A DNA stretch of 13,181 nt from Euperipatoides rowelli (Eukaryota; Onychophora; Udeonychophora; Euonychophora; Peripatopsidae). Positions 1 through 9,435 of this stretch are shown here, in pieces; the first letter of the stretch is position 1; each line of letters begins with the position of its first letter. Location: NCBI GenBank assembly GCA_003024985.2, contig PXIH01S0000294.1; one strand, given 5' to 3'. Made by a program: the position numbers and the translations under genes. Under the pieces are notes generated by a model, which saw nothing but the letters and a program-made list of their open reading frames with translations, was not told the origin of the DNA and ran no database searches.

Positions 1-982
1 AAAATTAAATAATTTTGGTTCAGGACTTTCCTTAAAAAAAAACACAAGAAAAAACTCTATTCTGTATACAATCTACACACAAAATGAAAGAAATCAGACT
101 ACCAGTGTTAATATATAAATATATGAAAATTATCTTTTTTAATTGTTCTGGTTAACAGCTGTACTATAAGTGATTTCCTTAAAAAAAAAACACACAACAA
201 AATAACATTTAATTTATTTTTTATTTAAAATATTGCTTTAAGAAACCTAAATTATCTACACAGCTGTTATTCTACCCTGACAGTGGAATTGTCAGCAATG
301 CTTGATATTATCTATTTAAATTTTCCGTACAGTTACCAGTTACTTCAAAGACTTTCATTTCTTTTGCTAGATTTTTAATGTATTTTAAATAATCCTTCGC
401 ATTGAAGGTTGAAGTTACATTATATATCACAGCATTTAATTTGTGCTGAAGCAACAACACAGTTATAAGAGGCGTTGGCTGAAGTGAAACATGTTTTGAA
501 TGATAAAGAGGCTGCTGCTTCCTCCTGAACAGTGTTTGAACTGTTTGATGAGCTAGTTTCAGATACATTAACGTCAAACAAATATTTTTTTTTTGCGGTA
601 AAGGATTTGATAAGCGTTATTAAAAAAAATTTGGCTGTGAATTTATATTGACCTTTATCACTAAACCTTTCACAATGTGCATTAGAAAGTGGCCAATGTA
701 AACATGGCCTTTAAACGACCTAGCCTTGCTAATAGTTAGTCATGTAGTTAAACTAGGCTACAGTTTAACTATTTATTCTTTGTATGCGGTACTTCATTCG
801 CTGCACTAAGCAATTTATTGGGATCTACGACATCTTTTTAAATAAAGCAGAAGCAGGCTATGATGAAATACTATATATCATTGTATTTATATCAATAACT
901 GATATAATGTCTCGGTAAATATTTGAATAATAATGAAATGTAATCATAATTCTATAACTTCAAAACAAGAGAACAATCTTAC
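1..982 (-). other. Intron downstream of exon g (partial), no exon recognised
   Basis: This stretch starts with the GTAAGA donor and continues past the left edge. I looked for the expected continuation of LamG-2 (a short linker, a cysteine, then an EGF) after each plausible AG and found none. It contains poly(A)/poly(T) runs near 31-41, 179-190 and 588-595. It also holds an unrecognised 89-codon minus-strand reading frame (308-577) followed by possible poly(A) signals at 213-225. Confidence 0.7.
308..577 (-). other. Unrecognised 89-codon reading frame in the downstream intron
   Basis: I do not recognise this product and it carries no cysteine-rich or LamG/EGF pattern. The second half (VIYNVTSTFNAKDYLKYIKN, then LAKEMKVFEVTGNCTENLNR) has a fairly ordinary soluble-protein composition with one NVT and one NCT sequon. 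Downstream on the same strand are two overlapping AATAAA hexamers (213-225) followed by a GT-rich stretch (about 181-207), a possible 3'-end signal. The arrangement could be chance in AT-rich DNA, an alternative terminal exon, or a fragment of an inserted gene. A possible internal acceptor (AACACTGTTCAG) does not continue exon g in a CELSR-like way. Confidence 0.15.
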
Positions 983-1108
983 CTGCAAGCATCCTTTAAA
1001 ACCATTAATAATAACTGGTCTATTACTAGATGAAACATCCTCCATTCCCCCTACAGTAACCTTGCCCACAAAAAGCCCTGAGATTTTATCGTCCAAAGTG
1101 GCTACCAA
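983..1108 (-). CDS. stan: Flamingo/CELSR exon g: later part of laminin G-2
   Basis: This 126-nt exon (42 codons) begins after TTTCCCAACAG and ends at CAG|GTAAGA, with phase 0 at both ends. It encodes LVATLDDKISGLFVGKVTVG, then GMEDVSSSNRPVIINGFKGCLQ. The VGG...V..GF(K/R)GC(L/M)Q phrase is the usual end of LamG-2, where the cysteine pairs with one further on. The partner and the following EGF must be encoded by the next exon, which I could not find between base 1 and 982, so it probably lies left of the window. Confidence 0.93.
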
Positions 1109-1845
1109 CTGTTGGGAAATGAAAAAAAAGGAAACAATAAGTTTTAATAATGTCAGCATAGAAAATCAATACTAATGAATTCTTAGTGCAACTAAAATAC
1201 TGTTAGCATAGTCAAGCGATTTATTTATTTATTGTGGGAATTACATTTAGAGTACCTTAATTAGTCAATATATTTTTTATGTACAAGTGCAAATCCTTGG
1301 AAATTTGATGTAATTTAATATCAAATGACTTTTGGAAAAAAAAAACTATAGCTGAACCCTTCAAATGTCAATCAATTAATTATAAATCTTTAAACTCAAT
1401 GATATACAGTAGTTAATAAGATGAATTGAAAAAACAAGAAATCATTGTGATAAAGTAAAGATAAATGTGGATCTAACTCTTTAATTATGAGCAAGTGAGA
1501 ACAATAACAAAAGCATAACTACCAAATAAATTTACTGATTGCTCTTAATAATTCTATGCATGGAATGCTTTAATATAAAATGCATCAAATATTTTATCAA
1601 ATTGTATAGTGATATCAAAAAAAAAAAGAATTATACTTATAAAACTGCACAGTTGATCTAAATATTCAGATAATTATTGATAATAAAATAGTAAAAATAA
1701 ACAAACTATAAAAATATCAACTGTTAAATTTTATTTCTACATACAAAGATATATTTAAAAAAAATTAAATAATTATTCATTTTAATTTTTCGTACATTAC
1801 TATAGTCCAGTTAAAGTGCCAAAAATCCATATTGACTTTACATAC
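1109..1845 (-). other. Intron between exons f and g
   Basis: This 737-bp phase-0 intron runs from GTATGT to TTTCCCAACAG. It is plain AT-rich sequence with short A/T homopolymers (for example 1336-1346 and 1617-1628). I see no further exon, RNA gene or clear repeat. Confidence 0.85.
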
Positions 1846-1992
1846 CTCATAATGGCCATAATCTAGAGATAGCTTTACTTGATTTGAAGCCCAACGAACT
1901 TCAACATTATGCCACAGACCATCATTTGTTTTAGTTGCATTAAGGTCAATGTTAACTTTTGAGAGGCGATACCGGATAAAGCCATCAATTAA
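1846..1992 (-). CDS. stan: Flamingo/CELSR exon f: middle of laminin G-2
   Basis: This 147-nt exon (49 codons) lies between AAATTTTCAG and GAG|GTATGT, with phase 0 at both ends. It encodes LIDGFIRYRLSKVNIDLNAT, then KTNDGLWHNVEVRWASNQVK and LSLDYGHYE. The D-G-x-W-H motif and the closing LSLDYG match the CELSR LamG-2 segment (DGEWHHL...MTLDYG). One sequon (NAT) is present. It was recognised by homology, phase continuity and splice sites. Because it is symmetric 0-0, it could be skipped without a frameshift, though that would remove a core part of the domain. Confidence 0.93.
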
Positions 1993-2507
1993 CTGAAAAT
2001 TTAAAAAAAAGTATTAAGATTAACTTAATTTACATTATAACTAAAAATAGTCTATATATTATTATAAGCCAGACTGACTGAGTAAAGTTATAGGATTGCT
2101 TATTACAGCCATTATTTCTCAATTTATGCGAGCTTAATTTATGTTTTTGAAATAATGGAAATTTATTTCTTGCACCTACAATGACAAAGTGTGAGAGGTT
2201 GGAATTAATTTTCTTTAACTTTATTAAAATGAAAAAAAAAAAAACTCAATGAAAAAAACTTGGAAAGCCTTCTACTTTTTTAAAAACAGAAGTTGAAATG
2301 CTAAATTTTTAACAGGATGTTTTATTTATCTAAATAACAGTGAGGAAAAAAAAAGATGACATATCAAATAATAGACGATTTGTTGTTTTTCGAGTCTGGA
2401 GTAATCCATACTGATGAATTTTATAGCAGAATAAGTAGGAGAGTGAAGAGTGGTTCTATATACCATAGCAATGCAGCATTGACAAATGCAGTAACATCAA
2501 GTTAAGA

Positions 2508-3370
2508 ATTTTATTTGTCAGGATTAATCTATTAACTCTATTTACGTTGTGCATCATTTGACATTACAAATTAGCACAAAATATTATGTTTATTACTTTA
2601 TCACATATGAACAGAAAAAAATCTTTATTGCTAAGATCAATTTAGGAGAAACAATTGCAGCCATGTGCATATTGAAATAAGTGGAGCTTTATTATCATAA
2701 TAAATTTTTGATATTACTATTGCTAAAATGGTAAAGTTAATAAAATAAAATGACGATTGAAAGAAAAAAAAATACAAGTTGAAAGATTTTATTCGCTTGG
2801 ATTAATTTATAAACTAGACTTGTATCGTGCAGCATTTGGCATTACAAATTATAACAAAATATTCTGTTAATTACTTTATCATGCAAGAACAGAAAAAATA
2901 TCTATTGCTAAGAACAATTTAGGAGAAACTATTGCAACAGTATTGGGACTTTAAATAAGTGAAGTTTTGTCATCAGAAACAATTTCCACTACGCTTATTG
3001 GCAGCATGAACAGAAAAAAAAATTAGTGCTAGGATCAGTTTAAAAGAAATGATTACAGCAAAGTGTGGCTTTAAATAAGTTAAAGTTTTGCATTAGAAAA
3101 CAACTGCCACTACTCTTATTGAATCTTTCTTTTTTTTTTCACCTATAATTAAAAAGTTTTTATCACTAAAATTAGTTTTGAAGAAGTGAATGAAGCAGTC
3201 TTTGGCTTTAAATAAGAAAACAAATTATTATACTCGAATGCTCAACAATGAAGCCAATGTTGTCATTAGTAAAATGAAATGTTATTGAAAGGAAAGTAAC
3301 TACAAGTTCAAAGATTTTAATTACTTAATTATTCTATTAAATATATTCACATCACTTGTCATAATTAGTT
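2508..3370. repeat. Divergent tandem repeat array, about 278-bp unit with shorter internal units
   Basis: The phrase ATTTTAT.. then GATTAAT.TAT.AACT.. then CAT.TG.CATTACAAATTA occurs at 2508 and 2786 (278 bp apart), with a weaker third copy at 3314. GAACAGAAAAAA recurs at 2609, 2887 and 3008. The phrase CTTTAAATAAGT, or a close variant, recurs around 2671, 2947, 3067 and 3204. The 3' half of the unit (roughly 120-137 bp) is therefore present about four times and the 5' half two to three times, indicating repeated unequal duplication. A sequence like TACAAGTTGAAAGATTTTA ends a unit near 2773 and near 3301. No open frame is shared by the copies, so this looks like noncoding satellite-like DNA or nested copies of a small element. 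Confidence 0.7.
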
Positions 3371-3516
3371 TTCTCAACAACAAAACACAGTTTAAAATAA
3401 AATACGGTAAAAAAAATACATGATTTTTTTTAAAATAGAGATTACTCTCCCACCTCTAAGCTTTAACATTGTATAACCAATATATTCATTAATATTTATT
3501 TTGTTATATTTGCTAT

Positions 3517-3533
3517 GGGGGGCGGGGGGGGGG
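3517..3533 (+). repeat. G-tract (G6-C-G10)
   Basis: Sixteen of seventeen bases are G, in otherwise AT-rich intron. On the transcribed (minus-sense) RNA it reads as a C-run. The plus DNA strand could form a G-quadruplex; this is inference from base content only. Confidence 0.8.
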
Positions 3534-3750
3534 TTTGATTTATGTTCGCACATTGTTCACTTTCTTAATGCAACGATTTGCTATTTTATAGTAAATGTCC
3601 TATTCATGATCTGATTAATCATGAGATTGTAAACTTCCTTTACACATGCAAATCAATGGTAATTTATTCATGTTGCTTAATTTGCATGTGCGCACATTCT
3701 TAACATTAAAAGAATGTTGCACTCATGCCTTATTGTCTGACTTGCTTGGA

Positions 3751-3837
3751 ATGGCTGGTGCCATTACCATTTATTTTCTGTATTTATATTTTATTGGTTG
3801 GTCTGGCAGGTGCCAGTCAGAAAAGTTTGACTGCACC
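3751..3837. repeat. Cluster of short hairpins
   Basis: Within 87 bases lie ATGGCTGGTGCCAT, CTGGCAGGTGCCAG, and a longer stem-loop pairing GGTGCCAGTCA (3809-3819) with TGACTGCACC (3828-3837) with one bulged base. The three share the GGTGCC core. The surrounding block, about 3640-4030, is less AT-rich than the rest of the intron, which suggests inserted repeat DNA. I cannot name the family. Confidence 0.5.
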
Positions 3838-4611
3838 AGGAACACGGGATCTCTTTGTAATGGGGCTTACTATTTTATTTATTTATATTGTGTATCAGAG
3901 TTGCTGAAAGAGTGTTTACTTTCCTGCCTTTGGAATAAAATATTTTCTAATCTAGCAAATTGTTCCATTCTTTTCTATTACATTCTGTGTGAAGTTCTCT
4001 TGGTTTTATTACCTCGCGGCCTACTAGCAGTCATCTAGACATAACTTCCTTAGGTGGATAGTCATAATTGTTTTCTAAGAGAAAAGTAGGCTTAATTTAC
4101 ATTAATTTTTTTTATGCGCTGATTTCCAGGAACCTAATTTCCGCATAAATCAAAAGTTAAGCTATATTACAAAATGTACGAAGTATAGGTTCATTTATGC
4201 TAAATGCTATGCGAAAATTACTTTTAAGCAAACAAATAAATAATCTATAATTATCAGAACAACTTAAGATTCAGAAATAATTTGATGAACAATTCTCTAA
4301 ACTAGTAGATCTGTTTCTTCAACTATCAATCATTTTGCTTGTATGCACAAAACAAATAAATATCATTCGTGGTTTGATAATGAAAATCTAGGTTTATTTA
4401 AATTAAATAATTTGTCAGTTTCTGAGCAGAAATAAAATTAGTTATACAGTTTTTTTTTTAAGACACCCAAATCGGCGAGCTAAAATGTTTTCTGTCAAAA
4501 GCATGACAACAATGGCAGTTAATTTTTAAAGGAATACTTTCAATATAAATTACTGATCATAATAAACTATTTATGAAATAATAAAAAAAAGTAAATTCCA
4601 TCGATTTTGAG

Positions 4612-4670
4612 ACTTGAACCCCTCCCTCTGTCATATACTTATCTCTTGACAAAAATAGTAACCCTATCTC
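4612..4670 (-). repeat. Possible degenerate tRNA-derived repeat (B-box-like)
   Basis: On the minus strand GGTTCAAGTCT matches the RNA polymerase III B box (GGTTCRANTCC) at 10 of 11 positions and follows GAGGGAG. No convincing A box or cloverleaf could be drawn upstream, so it is at best an old, decayed tRNA-derived fragment. Confidence 0.25.
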
Positions 4671-4882
4671 TTCCCAATTGACAAAATAAAACAATGCAAC
4701 ATTGCCATCCCTTAATAAACTTTCCTTCGCTTCATCCAACCTCTCTCTCCACCGTCTCAATAATTTACCTTGTCAAAATAGTAATTATGTAACGTACAGT
4801 ACATCAGTTTTCTTTTAGTTTTAGATAGCAGCATGATAAAAGACTAAATGAAATAATATAATTATGATTTTCTTAAAATTAA

Positions 4883-4896
4883 AAAAAGAGAGAGAG
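4883..4896 (-). promoter_or_regulatory. CU-rich tract just downstream of the exon e donor
   Basis: Minus-sense RNA reads ACUCUCUCUCUUUUUUU starting about 17 nt after the exon e 5' splice site, which itself is GAG|GTAAAC without G at +5. CU- and U-rich tracts just after weak donors are known binding places of PTB and TIA-1-type splicing factors. Regulation here is inference. Confidence 0.3.
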
Positions 4897-4912
4897 TATC
4901 TGGTTAGTTTAC

Positions 4913-5079
4913 CTCAATGTTTGAAAATTCATTTGGTCCAAGTCGAATGTTAACCATTAATCCAAACAATTGACGAGTACGAAAAGATATGCTGGTGTAC
5001 CATGGCAATTGAATAGGTCGTAAATTAGGATTGAACATCATATAACTATTGCCATTGAAACGTCGAGGTGGATCTATAG
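4913..5079 (-). CDS. stan: Flamingo/CELSR exon e: start of laminin G-2
   Basis: This 167-nt exon begins after TTTAATAG and ends at GAG|GTAAAC, phase 1 in and phase 0 out. Its residues are IDPPRRFNGNSYMMFNPNLR, then PIQLPWYTSISFRTRQLFG and LMVNIRLGPNEFSNIE. They align with the first strands of CELSR LamG-2 (HP.LF.G.S.VSW...ISVPWYL.L.FRTR), with PWY and FRTR as landmarks. The donor lacks the usual G at +5, and a CU-rich tract follows 17-30 nt into the intron. The length is not a multiple of three and the phases are unequal, so skipping would shift the frame. Confidence 0.93.
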
Positions 5080-6518
5080 CTATTAAAAAAAACAAATCAA
5101 ATTTTAAAAATGCAGATTAAAATATTATACACATAGTAGTATAAATTATTTAACAAATAATAAATAAAAATAGTCTTACAAATAACTTAATAACAACATC
5201 AATAACAATGATAAAAACAATGATAACAGTAGTAATAATACAATAATGGAGAAATCACACCATCTGTTACCGTTTATTTCATACATAGGAAGCGTCAGCC
5301 TACGTCAAATAAAATAATATAATATAAAATGCTAATTTAAAGGAATAAAATCTTATCAGGAAAAATTCAGTACACTCGAACAATGAGGATGTACCAAATT
5401 TTCTGAAAAGATTTTCTTTATTTAATTAGTAATAGTAATAATAAATGCTCAACTAATACATTAATAATAGCAGCTATTGTTAAATTTAAATATTTAAGTG
5501 ACGAGATAAAATTATGAAAAATCTAAATCAGGGGCATTGGAAGGCTGCCTGTCCTTTCACGGATTCCTCATAATTCTGCACACTTTATGTACAGTAAATT
5601 TTTCCTACCAAAATATAAATTAATATATTTTTAGGTACGGTACCTATAAATGAGCGGACAGCTTTTTAGTCACATTTTTGATATAGAGTTTTTCATTGGA
5701 CAAATTTAATTTGTTTGTTTGTTAGTTCATTCAATGAGGATAAATTTCAATTTTTTATATTTTCATAGAGGAAAATATAAAAAAATTAATATGAAAGTGC
5801 TTCAACCATACAACAATGATTGATAGATTGATAAAAGTGGTTAAGTTTTTAGCATTGTGCTTTAAAAAATAACATTTTTTTATTATTTTGATTAATTAAA
5901 ATAAACACCATTTGAGAATGTATAATTTATAAAATATATATGATGAAGATACATACTCCAAAATGAGGGAAAAGGCCACATTGAACACTTCAAAAGTCTG
6001 CATGCAGCCTAAAGCTGCAACAAAGACTTCAAAGACTGTGAATTTAACCTGGGTTGTTTAATATATACCATACAGTACAACTTTGTTAGCCACAATGCCA
6101 AGAAAATACCATTTCAATAAATTATTCTCCATTTGTTTCAAATACCAAGAGTTACCCAAATACCTTCAGTTAGATATAGTGTATATAACTGGTTAGAATA
6201 TTTATACACAATATAATAGCATCTACATTATACTGAAATTTTACTACGGTAATAATAATTAAATGTTAGTAGATATTTAATCATAATTTTAAAGAACTAA
6301 TAAATTAAAGAAATGGGTAAAGAGATGAACAGTTGAGAATTGGACTATACAGTATAATTATAATTCAATAAAATTATTGAAAGCTTAGTTCTTGATATTG
6401 TTTGGTTCTAGTCATTAATGATTAATATGGAAGTTTTCTATCTGTGCAAAATGAGCTCCCTTATAAATCTATAATCCAACAATTTAATAAAAATTAATAA
6501 ATAAATAAAAAGTCTTAC
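5080..6518 (-). other. Intron between exons d and e (1.4 kb)
   Basis: This phase-1 intron runs from GTAAGA to TTTAATAG. It is AT-rich, with a TAA/ACA-type low-complexity stretch at about 5154-5250 and several TACNGTA motifs (5590, 5636, 6071, 6245, 6348). A slightly less AT-rich block at 5520-5590 and 5940-6110 has no recognisable coding content. Confidence 0.85.
5154..5250. repeat. Low-complexity TAA/CAATAA-type microsatellite
   Basis: Irregular runs of AATAAT, AACAAC, CAATGATAA and AGTAGTAATAATACAATAATGG indicate a degenerate trinucleotide repeat in the intron. No coding role is apparent. Confidence 0.6.
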
Positions 6519-6838
6519 TTTTGCTGCAGTCTTTGCCTCCAAATCCTGATGGGCAATCACAAAGAAATGATCCCCAAGTTTCCCTGCAATTTCCTCCATT
6601 CCAGCATGGTTGAGAATTACAAAATCGTTCTTTGAATGAACAACCACCCAGTGTTCCGTTATCAGCAACAAAACTATTCAAGTCTAGGAAACGATGGTCA
6701 ATGCTCACATTGGCAAGACAACCAACAAAATCTTTGTTTTGGACACGGAAATCTGTAGGGAGACTCGGAAGCCCCCCAAGCTGCATAGGCCCAGTTAAAT
6801 CTAAAAACCGATGGCAGGTGGCAGCCATATCAGCACAT
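6519..6838 (-). CDS. stan: Flamingo/CELSR exon d: end of laminin G-1 plus EGF-like domain
   Basis: This 320-nt exon is the longest here. It begins after a T-run acceptor (TTTTTTTTTAG) and ends at AAA|GTAAGA, phase 2 in and phase 1 out. It contains CADMAATCHRFLDLTGP, LGGLPSLPTDFRVQNKDFVG and CLANVSIDHRFLDLNSFVAD, then NGTLGGC closing LamG-1. A complete EGF follows with cysteines in FC, PC, NC, LC, DC, DC and the phrase CWNGGNC. In C-R-E-T-W-G-S-F-L-C-D-C, Glu replaces the Asp/Asn that is beta-hydroxylated in many EGFs and is Asn in vertebrate CELSRs as I recall them. Two sequons (NVS, NGT) are visible. CADMAATC adds two cysteines before FLDLTGP that I do not remember in vertebrate paralogues. 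Confidence 0.96.
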
Positions 6839-7659
6839 CTAAAAAAAAAAATACCTTAATTAATTAATACCTACCCATTTAAAAAAAAGGAAATTACTTA
6901 AAAATATTTGTAGACAAAAAGGTAAGAAAGAAACCAAAATAAAATTTAAATCTACTATCAATAAAATATGAATTAATTTTGGAAAAAATATAAACAAATA
7001 ATGTAATAAAATTTGCAATATTTACTGCTAAATGTTGACTCACATTTAAGCGATATTTAACCTAAAGAGATTGACCTTACAAAAATAAATATTATTTGTT
7101 ATATTAAGTGAATTTAATAAACATCTATTATTTTCAATTATTGTAAATCGCCGAATAACTATGCATGACCAGTAGACATTATATGTTTAAAATATGTAGG
7201 TTTGTGGGTGAATCATTTACATCAGAGATTAAGCTGCTAATCACCATTTTGCAATTAGATAGCATTTAAGTAATAGTATTAGATAACTTCTAACAGAGTT
7301 TTTCTTCTAACAAACTGTTTTATAAATACATAAAATCTTTTTTTTTTTTAATTCTTCACTTTAGACAGTAATAAAATTCAGCAGTTACTATCTGCATTTG
7401 GTAGTCAACTTGATTTAGTGAAATTAGCGAACTGCAGAAGAAAGCCTGATTCTGTAAATATCAAACTGTTATATTGGTTGCATAAAATTTGGTCATGAAT
7501 TTTCAAGTGAAGAGTAGGAATTGTAGTTAGGCTAAAGTGGAATGGAGCTAATTACAAGGACATAGAGTCCAAAGTATGAATCATTTATGCTTGTGTTTTC
7601 AGCTCATACATATAATATATGACTTAAACCTTTGCAACTTTTTAATGACAATTGCTCAC
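6839..7659 (-). other. Intron between exons c and d (0.8 kb)
   Basis: This 821-bp phase-2 intron runs from GTGAGC to a nine-T acceptor tract ending TAG. It is AT-rich with simple A and T runs. I see no further exon, RNA gene or recognisable mobile element. Confidence 0.85.
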
Positions 7660-7769
7660 CTGGCTTCTAAAGTTTGTTTTCCTCTTGCTGCACATGTGTA
7701 GTTACCAACTTGCAGACCAAACGATATGGCTACGGCTGTGTCACAGTTGTCAACACTAACTATAGCAGA
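7660..7769 (-). CDS. stan: Flamingo/CELSR exon c: laminin G-1 segment
   Basis: This 110-nt exon is bounded by TTTCTTTTCAG and GCCAG|GTGAGC. It enters in phase 0 and leaves in phase 2. It encodes SAIVSVDNCDTAVAISFG, then LQVGNYTCAARGKQTLEA. The VD(D/N)CDT..A..FG and NY(S/T)CAA(Q/R)G phrases match the second half of CELSR LamG-1, including both cysteines, and NYT is a sequon. It sits between the 3.2 kb and 0.8 kb introns and is too short to be found by ORF length. It is identified by conserved residues, good splice sites and phase agreement on both sides. Confidence 0.93.
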
Positions 7770-9117
7770 CTGAAAAGAAAAAAAAATATCAATAAAAATT
7801 TACAATAACCATGTTTTCAGTTTATTTATAGATAAAGAAAAGCTACTTCAGTAAGACTGTAATTAAAAATGTTAATGGAATACATACACTATAAACATTG
7901 AATTTGAGTAACCTATACAAATATAAATAAATAAATCTAAACTAATGACTACTTATTGTTTAAATAACATATTAAAAATGCACCGTAACAGTTTTAAAGT
8001 CCAATGAAATACAATTTTTACAATTTGTAACTTTTTAAGGCCATTCAATTTTGTGTTTTTTTTTTTTTGTTGCAAACAGATAGACCACCTTGCATAATAT
8101 TTGAACATTTTGCTTTATTAAAAGACGCATCATAACTCGTATTTTAAATATACCGATATGAAAAATTCTGTAGCATTTAAAATAGCCTACTCTGAAAAAT
8201 TGTGTTAACAAATTGTTAATTAAATGTAAAGTTAATATTTATTATACCGTAAATTATTGTCAAAGGACACCACACCAAATAAGTATGCCATCCCTATTTC
8301 TTTGCCAAAGTTAGGTCAAGTGCGCCATCGTCAAACAATTGTGCCGTCACCACACAAACGTTTTGATCACTGTGAAAGACTCCAAGCCTTGCCAGGCAAA
8401 TGCGCCCCCTAGTTTTACCTCATATAAGGTTCAGGAGATTGTTTCCATGTAACTCATTTTGAAAAACAATCTTTTAAAGAATTCTGATTCTAGCCAAACA
8501 AGAGCACCTGGTCAGTTTTACAGTGCATTGTGGTAAATCTAAGATTCACTAGCAAGTTGGTGCCGAGATTTTCACCTGAACAAAATTAATGATAATGTGC
8601 ATGTGCACTTGATCAGCATTCTACAATAATTATTTACAATTTATTGTAAATTTTTATTTTATCCTTGAATCTCTTTTGAACCCATGTCAGAAAATTGAGT
8701 TTGAGGAAAATTGCAATTCCCTGTGATTGTAAGGGTTAAAGACACATCCTTCATAATAGCCTCTCATCCACTGAAAATAAAAAGTTGGAAATTCCAGCGT
8801 GGAGAAATGCTTAAGAAAAAGACAAAATGAAAGAGTGTAGAAGATTACTATGGCTTACATGCTGGTCAATCTACTGAAAGATTGACATCTTGTGTTTTTC
8901 CTCACATTACCTTTGCAAGTGAGAACTACTTCCTAAGTGAAAAGAAAATATCTTAGTAAGGTAAAACCAGAGATTGATAATGCGGTGATGACTTTATAGT
9001 AATATCTCATGTAAAGCACATAGATGTTGCCAATGAACAAGTGAAAGAAAAGAAAAGGGAGCAACGGACAGTTTGTGGCAAAAAGTAGGTACTGTAAACT
9101 CAAAGTTTTATTACAAT

Positions 9118-9435
9118 TTTAACACATTTACACATGAGCGCCATTAGTGGCCTGGAGCACAGCCAGTCAAATTAAATTTCTCAACATGTTTTGTCCAACA
9201 TTTTTGCAAAGAATGCCATAACAGCATCTATTATCCTCATCTTCAACGTCACAATACCATGCACTGGTGTTTATCCTTGACCTAACTCCACAAATTAATC
9301 TAAAATGGTTATGTCCTGTGTTTGTGTTGACCATGGTATGGAACCATCCCATCTAATCCATCTGTCAATGTTAAATTAAGGAAATCTGTACCTAATCCAA
9401 CGTGGTGGTTCACTGTCTTACAGAATAGTGAGTAC
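9118..9435. other. Possible old insertion, less AT-rich, no recognised protein
   Basis: The composition is more balanced than the surrounding intron. The minus strand carries a 61-codon frame (9167-9352, cysteine-containing: CYGILCKN), and another frame overlaps it from the direct-repeat side (9309-9626). I could not match either to a transposase or other family. The block adjoins the direct repeat at 9436-9616, which suggests a single degenerate mobile element. Confidence 0.3.

Larger units (their letters stand above)
1993..4912 (-). other. Intron between exons e and f (2.9 kb), repeat-bearing
   Basis: This phase-0 intron starts with the weak donor GTAAAC and ends at AAATTTTCAG. It contains a divergent tandem array (about 2508-3370), a G-tract (3517-3533), a cluster of small hairpins (3751-3837) in a locally less AT-rich block, and a pyrimidine-rich block around 4610-4760 with a B-box-like sequence. 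No LamG or EGF coding exon was recognised inside it, and exons e and f join in phase with continuous LamG-2 homology. Confidence 0.85.

Noticed and set aside
480-530. Candidate next Flamingo exon starting after AACACTGTTCAG
   Set aside because: The phase-0 translation is Ala/Ser-rich, lacks the expected LamG-2 tail and EGF cysteines, and ends in a stop without a donor.
933-1175. Plus-strand 80-codon frame
   Set aside because: It is the shadow of Flamingo exon g on the opposite strand.
3646-4038. Plus-strand 130-codon hydrophobic reading frame (and the 60-codon frame inside it)
   Set aside because: It is antisense within an intron and its Phe/Leu/Ile/Cys/Tyr richness is what a T-rich strand gives in any frame. 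There is no homology, signal of codon selection or promoter that I can see.
4557-4760. Minus-strand 67-codon frame beginning MRRWRERLDEAKE
   Set aside because: It looks protein-like at first, but it lies within an intron whose flanking exons join in phase, matches no Flamingo domain, and its 3' part overlaps a B-box-like repeat fragment.
6438-6671. Minus-strand 77-codon frame beginning MLLITEHW
   Set aside because: It is an alternative frame of exon d; the overlapping frame contains the conserved LamG/EGF sequence and has proper splice sites.
6632-6859. Plus-strand 75-codon frame
   Set aside because: It is antisense to exon d; the proline/serine/lysine content mirrors the coding strand.
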